DNA of 64,000 bases. Origin: Symbiodinium natans (Eukaryota > Sar > Dinophyceae > Suessiales > Symbiodiniaceae). The stretch covers positions 370,001-434,000 of the forward strand of contig CAJNDS010001890.1 of NCBI GenBank assembly GCA_905221605.1, written 5' to 3'. The translations under genes and the position numbers were made by a program. Below are positions 20,884 through 32,177 of this stretch, in pieces (within the stretch, counting starts at the first letter, position 1; every line of letters begins with the position of its first letter). The notes below the pieces were generated by a model. The model was not told the origin of the DNA, ran no database searches, and worked only from the letters and a program-made list of their open reading frames with translations.

Positions 20884-22533
20884 ATGGCGCCGAAAGGTCG
20901 CGGCTCCAAGGCTTCGAAGAGCAGCGGCGACATGACGAAGACCTTGTGGAACGCGCTCTACTACGAGCCCAAAGCTGAAGATGAGGAAGTGAAGAGCTTC
21001 CGCTGCGAGAAACTTTTGGAGTTCCGTGCTGCCGGTGAGGACCGGAAGAGGAGCATGATCGCAGAGTTCATGCAGAACGGAAAGAAGATGAAGGCTTGGC
21101 ACGCCTCCGTCTCCGAGTCCGTCAAAGAAATGAGCGAGGCCAAGGAGGGCAGCATCGAGGGCTGGGCGGACAAGGATGGCATCATGCAGGCGTACCATCT
21201 CAGCTGGCAGGATCCCAACCTAGAGCAGAAACTCAGCTGGCTCACTGAAGGCCTGCCTGTCCGCGACCATCGGAACGCGAACTACGCCAAGGCAGGCTAC
21301 AAGGAGTGGTACTTCAGCAAGGAGACGCTCAAGGAAGTCTCGGCCACCACCCAGCATGCCAAGGAGCTCCGAGCGGACAGCTCCCTGGGCAGCTTGACTG
21401 TGTCCAGGAAGCCGGCGGCGGTGGCGAACGTGTCCCAGGCCAGGCAAGACTTCGCCGCCCTTATGAAAGAGGCTGCGCGCGTGGATCGGGAAGTGCACGC
21501 AGAGCTAGCCAAGCATCGGGAAGTGGAGCGAGACGCTGAACTTGCTGGCGACATTCCTGAGATGGTTGAGCTCGCGAAGCTGAAGGAGGACCTGGAGACG
21601 GCACAGGGCAGGTTCGACCAGGTCATCATGACCAGCAAGCGTTTCCTCGACTTCAGCGAGCAGCAGGCAGCAGAGCACACTACGTCGCTCAGCACCAGTG
21701 TGCAGTCGGTGCAGGAGGTCTGCCAGCGCTACCATAACCAGAAGAACACCGTTGTCCGCGCCGTGGGCCGGAAGCGACTCACGGCTGCCCGAGTTTCCAT
21801 GGACGGCACGCTCACCAGCATCCGGGCTGCACAGGCCTCGGTCCACGCCGAGGTCATGGCAGCGGCCGGGTGCCACGGCTGTCACCCAGGCAACATCTCC
21901 CGAGACCTCTGCCGCAAGCTCGTGCCCCTGCTGGCTTCCAGACCTGCTTTCGAGGTGCCGTGTGAAGTCAGCACCAAAGAACCGCAGAGCGGTCGTATGC
22001 GACTCGCCTCAGAAAGCCAGCACATACTGCTGCCACATGAGATTCTGGCAGATGTGTGCAGCAGCCTCGAAGCCGAGCGGCTGCTCGGCTTAAGTAAAGG
22101 AGAACAGTTCTGGAAGGACTTCGAGGAGAGCGGTGCAATGCAGGACCGGCCTGAACTCGTGGAAGCGCGGGCTACCGAGACACAATTCCTGCTGGCCGGG
22201 TTGCCAAAAGCCTGCACGACCACTGCAACGTGGGATCCAGTCTACGAGGCCGTCGTCCGGAGCTTGGAGTGTCTCTATTACGGCGACATCAGTGCCATGG
22301 GCGACACGTACGACAGGAGGCGCTGCAAGCAGCTGCCCCCCAAAGCGGTCGTGCTGGTTGTATGGCAGCACCATAAGAAACATTTTGTCCCCTATTTTGA
22401 GCTTTCAAATTGTGACACGGTAGAGACCAGCCAGAGAAGCATGTGTGAGGTCCTGGCCGGAGACATGGAAGCGTTGGCTAATGTTTGGCAGTTGCCGTGT
22501 CACGCAAGCGCCAGTGTGCTGCGCAGAGTGTGA
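20884..22533 (+). CDS. Coiled-coil protein, degenerate paralogue of the 60.8 kb transposase-like gene, 549 residues
   Basis: Intronless frame starting MAPKGRGSKASKSSG. Residues 20-330 are largely helical and charged (KEAARVDREVHAELAKH, LAKLKEDLETAQGRFDQV), probably coiled coil. From residue 336 it shares GNISRDL, then a LPH-containing segment and W450-D-P-x-YE, with the 653-residue protein at 60771-62732 (GNISRDL at 100, LPH at 143, W252-T-P-x-YE). Between GNISRDL and the Trp there are 114 residues here against 152 there. The missing part includes the HADGVEYQ and CWSWGSLL stretch. The end after residue 470 has no counterpart. It could be a shortened or decaying family member, or a domesticated one. 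Its catalytic capacity, if the family has any, is doubtful. Confidence 0.7.
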   Translation: MAPKGRGSKASKSSGDMTKTLWNALYYEPKAEDEEVKSFRCEKLLEFRAAGEDRKRSMIAEFMQNGKKMKAWHASVSESVKEMSEAKEGSIEGWADKDGIMQAYHLSWQDPNLEQKLSWLTEGLPVRDHRNANYAKAGYKEWYFSKETLKEVSATTQHAKELRADSSLGSLTVSRKPAAVANVSQARQDFAALMKEAARVDREVHAELAKHREVERDAELAGDIPEMVELAKLKEDLETAQGRFDQVIMTSKRFLDFSEQQAAEHTTSLSTSVQSVQEVCQRYHNQKNTVVRAVGRKRLTAARVSMDGTLTSIRAAQASVHAEVMAAAGCHGCHPGNISRDLCRKLVPLLASRPAFEVPCEVSTKEPQSGRMRLASESQHILLPHEILADVCSSLEAERLLGLSKGEQFWKDFEESGAMQDRPELVEARATETQFLLAGLPKACTTTATWDPVYEAVVRSLECLYYGDISAMGDTYDRRRCKQLPPKAVVLVVWQHHKKHFVPYFELSNCDTVETSQRSMCEVLAGDMEALANVWQLPCHASASVLRRV

Positions 22534-22574
22534 CCAAATGCCTTGGTCGGATTGGCGTAGAGATGCACTCTGGC

Positions 22575-23090
22575 GGAGCCCCCCCCACCCCCCCCACCCC
22601 CCCCACCCCCACCCCCCCCACCCCCCTTCAGCCTGACACCAACCCTCTACCCTCACCCCACCCCCCCCCCCACCCTTTTTAAATCCATGCCCGCCCTGCC
22701 CACCCCCCAACCCCCCCATCCCTTCCCTCCTAGGCCCCTACCCCCTACTCCGCCCCATCACCTCCCTACCCGCCGCGCTCCACCCTGCCTTCCGCCCCAA
22801 CCTTTCCGCCGCCCCCACCCTCTCCCACTCCCACTCCCTAACCCTCCCACCAACCCTCCCCAGCCCTCATCATTACCCCCTCCCACCATCGTGCTCCATC
22901 CCCCCAGCTCTCACCGCTCTCGTTGCTTTCATCTCGATGCCCCCCAGTCCACCCCTGCCTTCCGCCCCCAACTCCCTAATCCGACACCAACCCTCTACCG
23001 TCACCCCCCACACCCCCCACCCCTTTCCACCCCCACCCACCCCCCCCGCCTGCCCGCGCTCCACCCTGCCTTCCGCCCCAACGCGACTGT
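22575..23090. repeat. C-rich low-complexity region
   Basis: CCCCACCC and CCACCCCC repeats, recurrent CCCTGCCTTCCGCCCC words and repeated ACACCAACCCTCTACCGTCACC-like phrases suggest a decayed ~200-300 bp tandem repeat. The long Pro-rich frame on plus is compositional. Confidence 0.75.
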
Positions 23091-23577
23091 CTTGGGTCTG
23101 GGGTCAGCGGCACTGGCGATAGCAATTAATTCTTTGTCTGGTCGCAATCCCTGCTGCCCAGAAACCCCGTCAGCGGGCTCCGTCAGCGGGCCCCGTCAGC
23201 GGGCCCCGCCAGCGGGCCCCGCCAGCGGGCCCCGCCAGCGGGCCCCGCCAGCGGGCGGGCCTGTGCCAGCGGGCCTGCGCCAGCGGGCCCCGCCAGCGCT
23301 CCCACAATTCGAAACAAAACTCGGCCACCTTTCTTGGTTAGTTGTCTTTTTTTGGTCTAGGCGCAATCCCTTTCCCCCCCCCCTCGCCAGCGGGCCCTGC
23401 CAGCGCACCAACAATTCGAAACGCAACCCTGTCAGCACACCGTCCTTGGATTGTCCGTTTTTGTCTGGGCACAATCCCTGCTGCCCAGCGGGCCCCACCA
23501 GCTCCTCTATTTATGACAAGCAGCTCAAGATCATCCGTCCCTCGCCAGGCCAAAAGATCTTCACATCCAACAAGTGA
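22687..23577 (+). other. Open but non-credible Pro-rich frame
   Basis: A 296-codon frame is open across the C-rich and minisatellite DNA. Its Pro/His/Ala content follows directly from the repeats, with no ordered segment except short pieces. Listed so that it is not mistaken for a gene. Confidence 0.6.
23165..23310 (+). repeat. 13 bp GC-rich minisatellite
   Basis: About nine copies of a CAGCGGGCCCCGC-type unit (T/C variants), itself partly self-complementary. It is embedded in a longer ~110 bp degenerate repeat marked by GCAATCCCTGCTGCCCAG words at about 23143 and 23471 and ATTCGAAAC words at 23308 and 23413. No gene in 23590-24200. Confidence 0.75.
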
Positions 23578-24204
23578 GCCAGCCACCCCCTACGACGTTT
23601 AAGATTTAGCGTTCAGTGTATGTAGCGCAGCCCTAAACCTGAACGCTACAGCTAGAATTCCCGGTGGTTCGTTTCACACAGCCTTGCGTTGCCTGCTTTC
23701 AAGAACCGTCACATTCGTCTCTTAAGATCCACTCGGTCCTTCGAACTTCCAAGTCTACATTAGCTAGACCCTTTGACATAGTTCCGACGGTTCGAAACAG
23801 TTCCCAACTGTTTGGCTGTTTCCAAACAGGCTCTGAGAGTGTTCTGAAAGCGCCTGAGCGCTGCCTGATGGTTCCACAGCCCCTGTTGGTCCTCAGACAC
23901 GACCCCAAGCCACCAGGCAGCCCAAGTAATAAGCCCCAGCTTCGGAAAAGGACATGGGTCTGCGACTTCAGCCTTTTAGAGAGGGGCTTGGATTCAAGGG
24001 TCAGGGTGGGGATGCTCGAAGTGGTCATTTTAGACACCCAGAGCACGAAGAACCACAAATACATAGAATACCTAGTAGGGTTTTTCCGATCAACAACCAC
24101 GAAGAACTACAAGCAACAATAGACAAAATGGTATCTGACATACAACTAAAGATTGAGAACTCGTAACTGAGAAAATCGGGTTACCAAATAAAGAAGATTG
24201 AGAA

Positions 24205-24475
24205 GATCATCATACAGTATGACAAATACAACCCCACGAAGAAAGCAAGTTTGCTATAATGGACTTAGTGTCAGGGTTGTTGCCTTTCAACGGTTTAGGA
24301 AAGCCCAAAAACCACTTTTTTGGAAGAGAAAAGTGAATTTTAGACCTCCATTTGAGCTGCCAAAGGCAACTTCCGACTGGCATTCCAGCTCGGGCATGCC
24401 CTGCTGCCATTCTACAAGGAGATCCAAAATTCACTTTTTCCTGAATAAAAAGGAAACCCGTGTTGTTGCAACCGG
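24205..24475 (+). repeat. Dispersed short repeat, copy 1
   Basis: It shares GGTTTAGGAAAGCCCAAAA, AGTGAATTTTAGACCTCC and TCCAAAATTCACTTTTT words with 54770-55170, partly in inverted order. The AAAGTGAATTTT…AAAATTCACTTT arms make it look like a small inverted-repeat element, possibly MITE-like. Confidence 0.55.
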
Positions 24476-24854
24476 ATGTTAACCAAAATCAAATCAGATG
24501 TTTCAATAAGCGGGGTCAGAGAAAGCATTCAGAGGGACACCTTCAACATTGCACGCCTTTGATGACAGCGCATGTTCGCACAAGTTTCGGGACGAATTAG
24601 GCACAAAAGCCTTTGGGAGTCTGTACAACGCATATCCAAGTGAACTGCAAGCTGTTTGATGCTTGAGGATGCATGTTGTCGCTCTGTCTTGTGCTTCTAT
24701 TGTGTGCTGCGCGTGGCTGTCTTGTGTTTGTTGTGCTGCTTGTCTGTGCTAGCAGGCCAGCTTCAGACCATCACATCGTCAATCTGTACCTGGCAGTTGC
24801 AAGGAACATGATGCAGCAAGAGCAGCAAACAATTTTGCAACAAGGCAACATGCA

Positions 24855-24897
24855 CAGAACAGCACAGCACAGCACAGCACAGCACAGCACACAGTGA
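24855..24897 (+). repeat. (ACAGC)n microsatellite
   Basis: About seven CAGCA units. No gene is supported between 24476 and 24999. Confidence 0.8.
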
Positions 24898-24999
24898 AGC
24901 ACACAGTAAAAGCACATTTTTCTCACACCCCTCCCCAAGTTTCAACTTTTCAGCTGGAAGGCCAGCTGACTAGCAAGTGACACTCGATCTAAGTGTTAA

Positions 25000-26809
25000 C
25001 TAGCGCTGCTTGTCCTCAGGCAAAACATACTCAGCGGCACAGGGCACACCCTCGGCGATGAGCTTCTTGAGGCATTCTCGCCGCTTCTTTTGGCCAGCAA
25101 GCTTGCGCTTCTTGCTGTCCTTCTCAACCACACTCTTGTGGCCCACTGAGTATGCCTCAGATCAAAATTCAAAGCATCCTGCCAAGAAGACATGCTAAAG
25201 CTGTACGTTGCAGTCAGATTGACTATTAGGCCAAGAGGCTGAGTTGAGCCTCTTCTTCAAAAGATCCAGGTCGGACTCGTTCTTGGCCTTGTCTTTTGTA
25301 GCAGCCTTGTTGCCCTTCTTCTGCGTTGGCTTGGAGTTCTTCGTGCTCTCGATCTCCTGGCGCTTTTTGCGCTTGATCTCGTCCTTGATCTTGAGTTCGC
25401 CTTCAATCTCCTGATGCAGGTCGTCAAGGAATGCGTCCAAGCGAGCCTCGTGGATGCTGTCCTCGATCCTCGGCCCACCAATTGGCTCAGACTCAACAGC
25501 TGCAGGCTTGGCACTGTCCTCTGCCTCGCCGATCTCCCCGAAAATGTGGAGCTCGGTCTCCAAGTCACTGTGCGACTCGTAGAAATCAGCAACGACTTGG
25601 TTGCGATCTAGAATGTTCTGGAGCTCGTCCGTCCCCTCGAAGAGGTCGTCCACTTCGTCGAGCGGCAACTGGTCTGCGGCTTCAACATCCTTGGACTCGT
25701 CAGCCCCCAGAATAAGAGTTTCAGCTTGAGAATCGAAGATGTCATCGGAGTTCTCGAAAGCCCGGAGCCGCTGCAACGTGTTCTCCTGGCGAATCAAAGT
25801 CTTACACGGGAATCAGGCTTAGAAATCATCAGAAGAAATCAAGTGCCTTCAGGGAGTCGGAGGCTGAGGCCATTCTTGTACCCGAGTCTTCAGCCCCTTC
25901 GTCCGTCCTGCAGTGTCGACCATCTGTCAATTGCTTTCATTATGCCGCGTTTTAACAACATCAGGGTCCTATCCGCGGCAGCGGCTACTGCGTCGGAGGA
26001 GTCCGCAGTCTTCTGCGCAATGGCTCGGCAACATAAAACTCTAAGACCAACCACGCAAGGCGTGCAAAATTGCCTTCGTCTTCGGATTCTTCTTTTTAGC
26101 AGGCTTGGGTCCTGGCTTCTTGGCCGCGCCTGTCAACTCATCTTCTGAGAATGGGCTGACCACACGACATGCTGAGTCTGTGGCCTGAAGTTCGGCTTGC
26201 CGGCTTCTTTCTGGGGGGCTCTGCGTCCTCTTCGTCGTCGTCCTCATCACGGCCCCCTGCAGCATCCTCAGCACTGTCGGCATCGGTCTCTGTCTTCTTC
26301 TGCTTCTTCTTGCCTTTGGCTTTCGCCTTGGCCTTGGGCTTTTTCTTGTCTTCCTTCGGAGCCGCCACCTCCGTCATCAGAGTCCCCACTGCCATCAGCT
26401 TGGTAAGGCTTGGGGCATGCATCTGTGCGGACCGTCGATGGTCCAGCAGCAGATGTTCCAGCATCGCCAGCTGAATCAGCCAACTTGGTTGCCCCGAGCC
26501 TGGCAATTGACGCCCTGGACTCATTCCTAGGAGTAGGCGTAGGTCCCCTGATCTGGCCAGGCCTGCGTTGGCCAGAAGCGTCACCTTTCAGGAAGGTGTC
26601 CAAGTTGAAAGCCTGAGTTTGCACAGATGCAGCTAGTCGAAAGGTGTTAAGAGCATCATGCTAAGGCTAATCATGGTACGCGCTGGGCGTCCTGCTGGGG
26701 CAATCGTCTCAAAACTCTTGGCAGAGCCACCACCCACACACTCCACGGAACTCGAGTCTTCATCAGACTCCAAGTCATGGAAGTCCAAGCTGCGCTTTGC
26801 CCCTGCCAT
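25000..26809 (-). CDS. Lys/Glu/Asp-rich, probably nuclear protein, multi-exon
   Basis: Exon 1 (26809-26680) starts MAGAKRSLDFHDLESDEDSS directly after a CTGACAG acceptor and ends at CGC|GTACCA. Middle exons (about 26615-26041) encode AFNLDTFLKGDASG, an APKEDKKKPKAKAKAK basic run, an acidic EDAAGGRDEDDDEEDAEPP run, and GAAKKPGPKPAKKKNPK. A further piece at 26010-25910 reads ADSSDAVAAAADRTLMLLKR. The large exon (about 25800-25207) carries LPLDEVDDLFEGTDELQNIL and basic repeats. A 51 bp intron (25206-25156, GTACAG to CTGAG) leads in phase to the last exon (25155-25000, ending LPEDKQR-stop). Splice sites in the middle are unresolved. A chromatin or RNA-associated role is only suggested by composition. 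It could also be two genes. Confidence 0.55.
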
Positions 26810-27449
26810 CCTGTCAGAAAGCACAGTACAATGACAAGCAAACAACATGCTTCCACACAATGAATCAATGACGGCCTCAGTGGCTCTGAGGCACTTCAGC
26901 TACGAAAGTGTGAAAAAATGCTGCTGCAGAACAATAAGTGTATTGCACGCGCTTGCAGCATGTCGCACTGCCATGCAAAAGACACCGCTCCCAAACAACA
27001 AGCAACAAGAAGCATTGAGGGCAGCCACTCGACACAACAAGTTTGCATTCTGCGCAAAGCACACTGTCCAATCACATACCGCAACGCACTACTTGAAGTA
27101 GACTGTCACAGATCAAATGGGTGTCAGGTCGCAAGCTCACAGTAGGCAGTTCGTGGGATTTGCTTGGCTGGTGTTTTGCATATTGCAAATATCGTATTCT
27201 AAATCGAAGCCATGTGCCTGTGACCGTTGCTGCAGAAAACTTCTGCTAATCAAAGCAGCTCTTTGCAAGCTTGCTTACATCAAGCGAACAATGGTATCGG
27301 CTGCCAAGTTCAGAAGGCCACATAGCATTGCCACCGGCCGCTGGGGAACAAGTTTCGCCCCAGCACGGCCTTCTGATTCCAACCTGCCACCAACACATAA
27401 AAATGAACAGTCTGCTTCCTTGCAAAAACAAGCAGACCTGATTCAAGTT

Positions 27450-27546
27450 CCAAGGCCTGAGACGCCAGCCAATCTTCAATGTTGGACTCGAAGTCAAACC
27501 TGAGATGTCCAGCTTGGCACCGAAGGTCAACGACGAAGCCTTGCAT
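27450..27546 (-). CDS. Possible isolated 5' exon
   Basis: ATG-initiated frame MQGFVVDLRCQAGHLRFD continuing to about LASQALELES, ending at a GAATCAG|GTCTGC donor. It has coding-like composition and lies upstream of the 26.8 kb gene, so it may be an alternative first exon of it or part of an unresolved gene. The rest of 26810-27450 shows nothing convincing. Confidence 0.3.
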
Positions 27547-27636
27547 TCAATTTATTGAATTAATTTAAAACAGTTTTTAACTTAAGACGTAAATCTGACT
27601 CTTGAATATGTCAATTTTAATAAATTTGATTCACTA

Positions 27637-28900
27637 TTATGATGATATATCAGGCATCAGACTTTGTTCCATTTCGAGCCGCAGGACACATTTCTTGACT
27701 TTAGTTGTCTTCTGCTTCTTGCGTGGGCGCTCGTTGTTGCCTTCCAGGCAAAAGACCAGGGCTTTTTCCTGTGAAATCTCCATCCCCTGGCGAATGTGGT
27801 GGGAGACATTGACGTTTGCCTCCCCAGCATCCTCCAACATTCTGACAACTTCATGAAGCTACCCCTGTTCGAGACATGGCAAGTCGCACAGGTGCGCGAA
27901 CATCTTCTTCTTTTCGAGGATCACATATGAATCCTTTGTCAGAACACATGCCACGTGCTTGGAATCGGAGCTCAAAATTTCCTTGGCTTCCATCCCATCG
28001 TAGAAGGCGCCGTTCCCGAACGAGAACAGTTCTCGTCCGTCCGCTCCGGTGAATTGAGAAGTCGCCTCGGCAAACAAGCGCTCGCCACATTCATCAGCCA
28101 CAAGGTTCAGCTCGCTGTTCACTGCAAGGATTGACCTGAGCCGCAGCAACACCCATCAATGTCAAAACTCATTGCGTTCCTACTTTGAAAAATCTAGGCA
28201 AATTGGCACACGTTGGCGCATGCAAGCAAGGGCAGGGCGGGTTGACCAAGGAGGCCAGCTTCTCGCGAGTCATGACATCTTCAGGCTCCATCTTCACAAC
28301 CTCGGCCATCAGCATAACCGGTTTCTTCATTGGGCTTGCTTGACTTTCACGGTTGACCTCGGTGGCAACCCTGCCGTCGGGGTTGTAGTGTTCGTTGTGC
28401 TGCGAGACCACCTCGTCAAAGTCTGGCATGTTCTTGAATTGATCGATGATTGCAGCCTTGATGACTAAGGCTCCGTCGATCGGGCTGGTCACTTTGTATG
28501 ACTCATCGCCGTTGTTTTGCGACTGATCATCATTGTGCTGCTGCAGCTCCTGTACCACCGGCTCGAAGTTTGGGAACCCGTCCAATTGCAGATGCCCAAG
28601 ACGAGCCTGCTCATAAGCGTGATCCATGATCAACTGGTTGAGGTACTCGTGGCTCTTCTTCGTCTTGTGGCATATCGTGCAGCAGAAGCTCGATATCGAT
28701 CTCTGCCCAGCGCCAGCCAAGCAGCTGAAAGCAGGGAAGCCATCGTAGCCATGAGCATCGATCCACACCAGCCTCTCAATGCTGGTGTTCGCCAGGATAT
28801 TTGCCTCGAGCTTTTGGATCAGGTCCGTTCCACCAGCTACCTCGGGGGTTTTGTCAGTAGACTGAGACTGAGGCAAGATGCAAAATGACCATTCACACAC
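27637..28900 (-). CDS. C-terminal exons of a large unrecognised gene
   Basis: Three coding blocks in order on the minus strand. Block one, about 28885-28180, contains IERLVWIDAHGYDGFPAFS, a CCTICHKTKKS cysteine cluster and a long acidic/amide-rich stretch. Block two, about 28137-27855, contains SILAVNSELNLVADECGERL. Block three, about 27842-27637, contains RPRKKQKTTKVKK and ends LMPDISS-stop. The basic KKQK patch could be a nuclear signal. Splice sites between blocks are not fixed. I think this continues the gene(s) at 29.2-33.1 kb but cannot prove linkage. Confidence 0.45.
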
Positions 28901-29225
28901 ATTCTCTCTCTCTCACGCACACACACCACTCAAGCACAGACTTACAGCGTCTTATCCCAGCAACACGCAATGCAAGACAGAGAAGCAAGCACTCAGGGTC
29001 TTTTCCTCTGAGCGAACTCTGTTCAGTGCCGACGGTGATGCTTCTGGCCACCTCTTGCCCTGGAAGCACCCCACTCTTCTGCTTCTCGTGCTCGTCGCGA
29101 AACACGGGCAGGTGCGGCGGGCGCGGCGGCTGAGTCGTCGACGCCGCTGCTCTCATCGGATCTGGGCCTAAGGGGGAGGCATGTTCTCAAATTTCAAAGA
29201 GACTCAGACTCAGAGTTGACTTGAC

Positions 29226-30315
29226 TTACAGGGCATGCAATGTCTTTAAACCTGTCTGCCTTCGCGGCATCGGCTTGGGCTTCGCATTCGCCATCACGGA
29301 GTTGTTCGCCGCCGCTGCTGACCCGCGGCCTCGCAGCTCCGCTCTTGGCGGCGGGTCATCTTCCACATTCACCGCGTCCTCTGCCCGTCGGTCCCCCACC
29401 GCCCCTGCAGCAGGTGCCGCCGCTGGCTCGGCAGGTGCTTCCGAGCCTGGAGGCGGTGGTGGGTGAGGCGAAGGCGGTGGAGGTCCGCTTGGCGAAGGCG
29501 GTGGGGGTCCGCCTGGCGCAGGCGGCGGGGCTCCGCCGCCTGGAGGCAGGTGTCCTGGTCCTCCGCCTGGCCCATGTCCACTTCCAGAGCTGCCAGTGCC
29601 ACGGTCACGGTCATGGCAAGGCTCCTGCAAAACACAGTCAATTAGAAGACTAAAAACAATTAGCAAAAAACATGATTGCACGTCTCTAAGTTCAATTATG
29701 TCCTTCTTCGGGCGGACGAACCTGCCATAGATCTCGAGGCTGGTGTTGTTGCTGAAAGGGACGGTACATAGTCTTTTCAAGCTTCCTGCTTCCATCCTTG
29801 GGTCTTCAGCGCGGAGCACCTCATCTGGAACGCGAGCCCCTTGTGGCCCTGCTGGGCCTCCTGCTGGCCCTCTGCTGGGCCTCCTGCTGGCCCTGCTGGC
29901 CCTCCTGCTGGCCCTCCTGCTGGCCCTGCTGCTGGCCCTGCTGATGGCCCAGCTGCTGACCCGGCTACTGGCCCTGCTGCCAGTCCTGGCGCCGGTCCTG
30001 CGGCAGGTGCTGCCGACGGTCCTGGAGCCGCCGGCGTTGGCGGCCCTGGCGGCATGTGCAAGCCGACAAAGCCGGGGCCGAACATGCCGTCCACCACTCC
30101 GCATCCACCACACGCTGGCCCTGGCATAGTTGCCATTCCTGCGTTGGGCCTCGGAGAGGCACGTTGAAACTGTTGTAGCTGCGCAGCCAAATGCTGCTGC
30201 TGTTGCGCCAGCTGCTGGGCTGCAGCAATGAGCTGCTGCGGTGTCATCGCCGCTGTCGGCATGGCACCCAGCCCCGCCATGTATGGGGCGCCTGGAGGAA
30301 AGCCAGCCATGGCAT
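29226..30315 (-). CDS. Ala/Gln/Gly/Pro-rich exons
   Basis: Starting near 30310 the frame reads MAGFPPGAPYMAGLGAMP, then a Gln-rich helix (LAQQQQHLAAQLQQFQ) and long (A/P/G)n repeats. After a CCCTTTCAG acceptor a normal-composition exon reads LEIYGRFVRPKKDIIELRD (ending at a GTGCAATC donor). After TTTTGCAG a Pro-rich exon begins (HDRDRGTGSSGSGHGPGGGP) and runs to a stop at 29226. Low-complexity linkers joining short ordered pieces are seen; no function is inferable. Confidence 0.45.
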
Positions 30316-30760
30316 AACAGCACACAAGCACCAAAAAGTTGCAACACCTCACGGGCCACAAAACAAAGCAGCGGCAAACATGTCAATGCAATTCATTGTC
30401 AAGCATCTGCGGCTAGCCCGCAGGACGGACATCGTGACATGCGTGTGCACACTTGCACCACTCAAGCACACAGCAGAGCTAGGCGCGACAAATTGCACAC
30501 TCTGATGCTGCTGATGACAATTATTTGCACACAGGTTGCTTGCTTCAGTTCTTGGGCATCTGTCAGGTGCGTGCTGATACGCATCCTCTTTGGGCCTTGT
30601 GGAACACGAAACATATCGGCTCGGCGTAGCATTGCCACATTGCTCAACATTGCCCGCTTCCACAGGGTGCTCGAGTGAAAATTGTTCTTGTCAGTGGCCT
30701 GCAGCGAAACATGCGAAACAGAACAAACTCTTCACGCGTGCGAATTCTCGAAAGAAAGCT

Positions 30761-32164
30761 TCAAACTTGTCGTCGTTGCGAGCAAGCGTCAGCAGTGATC
30801 ATGAGCGCTGGTAGGAACTGCTCGCGCTTCCCAAACACAGTCTCAGGGTCGAAGGCAATGACCAAGTTCTTAACTTTCAGCTTGCGAACAGGCTGGCGGA
30901 AAGTTGCTTCGATGTTGTGTCTGAGCTCTTGCAGCAGCATGACATCGTCCGATCCTGCTTCTTCCCCTGCCCCTTCACCATCACCGCCATTATCTTCATC
31001 CTCGGCCTTGGTGTCATCGTCTTCATCTTTGAAATCATCAGCATCTTTGACATCATCCTCGTCCTCATCCTTCCTCAGTGCATATTTCAGTCTGAGACTC
31101 AATTTGAAAACTCGCGTCACTCTCGTCAGAAAAAATGCAAAGGACTGGAACTGGCGTCCATTCAGTCAATTCAAAGCAGTGAGGCCCCGACGATTTCGGA
31201 CTGCCAGCTTTGTTAGGAAGTACGACGATAGCAATCCCATTGACACGCTGCACTGCAAGGAACGTTGTCACAAACTGGTAGAGGAAGTTCTGCTTCGCAG
31301 CGGAGAGTACCCCGCACGTCGTCAGGTTGAAGTAAATGATGAAGCCTTCCTCGGTTGGCATTCGGGTGTATGTCACCTTGTCCATCGCAGCGTCCAACCA
31401 TGGCATCAGGTCCGGAAGGACCGTCTGGTCGCCAAGCTCCTGCGTCTTGACCTCCCATATCTTGAAAAAATCTTGCATATGCTTGTCGAGAACCTTCCAA
31501 GACTCTGAGTGCCTGCAACAGTTGCTTCTAGCAAGATTCGACGAAATGTGTTCATGAACAACCAGCTGCAGGAACACACTAAGCAAGGGACACGGTGTGC
31601 AACTTGTCGACGAGTGCTTCTCTTTTCGCGTCCGATTCCCGCGTGTCGAAGCAGCATAGCATCGAAAAGAAGGCAATCCGCAGTCAGGTCTGCCTTGAAG
31701 GCTTGCCAGGCTGATTTCACCGCAGCCTCGTGAGCGTCCTTGCGCTTGTTCTGCGCGGCAGCCAAGAAGTCCGATTGGGTACGCCCACACGCCTTCCAAA
31801 AAACATGGCTTAGAGCCGGGCGGCGAATTTTCAAAGGCAGGCTCTCCCCCGCCTTTCGTACGGCCGGCTGAAAATTGGGACGGTCTTTTTCGCACAGCTG
31901 AAACATGTGACGGTTTTTTTCGCGAACAAAACCTGGAATTCCATCGAGCAGGCAAATGGGTGAGGGCTGCGTCTCAGGCGGGTGCAGTTTTTTTTTCCGT
32001 GGGCTATAGGCGAACTTGACTGAGTTGAAAAACAAACCACCGTGCAGCATTATGCCGAGCAGCCCCTGCCACCACATCTTGTCTAAGTTGTCCATGGTGG
32101 ATCCGTCCAAGGTGCAAGAAACTTTGGGTCGCATCCACACCCAGAGCTGAACGATGTCCATTAG
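30761..32164 (-). CDS. Exons of a large unrecognised gene (PNKAG-motif domain)
   Basis: In order: a block with WWQGLLGIMLHGGLFFNSVK (about 32160-32010); LSHVFWKACGRTQSDFLAAA with charged helix to about 31640; WKVLDKHMQDFFKIWEVKTQ through VNGIAIVVLPNKAG (about 31510-31210); and an Asp/Glu-rich block followed by RKLKVKNLVIAFDPETVFG and a C-terminal ITADACSQRRQ (about 31110-30765). The LPNKAG segment resembles VPNKTVND in the neighbouring 35.8-36.3 kb exons, so the two loci may be paralogues. Intron borders are unresolved. Confidence 0.45.
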
Positions 32165-32177
32165 TTCCTCGTGCTGC

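Noticed and set aside
29226-30386. Single 386-codon frame as one exon
   Set aside because: Quality changes along it: the N-terminal two-thirds is an off-frame reading of the Gln/Ala-rich exon, and only the last third is credible.
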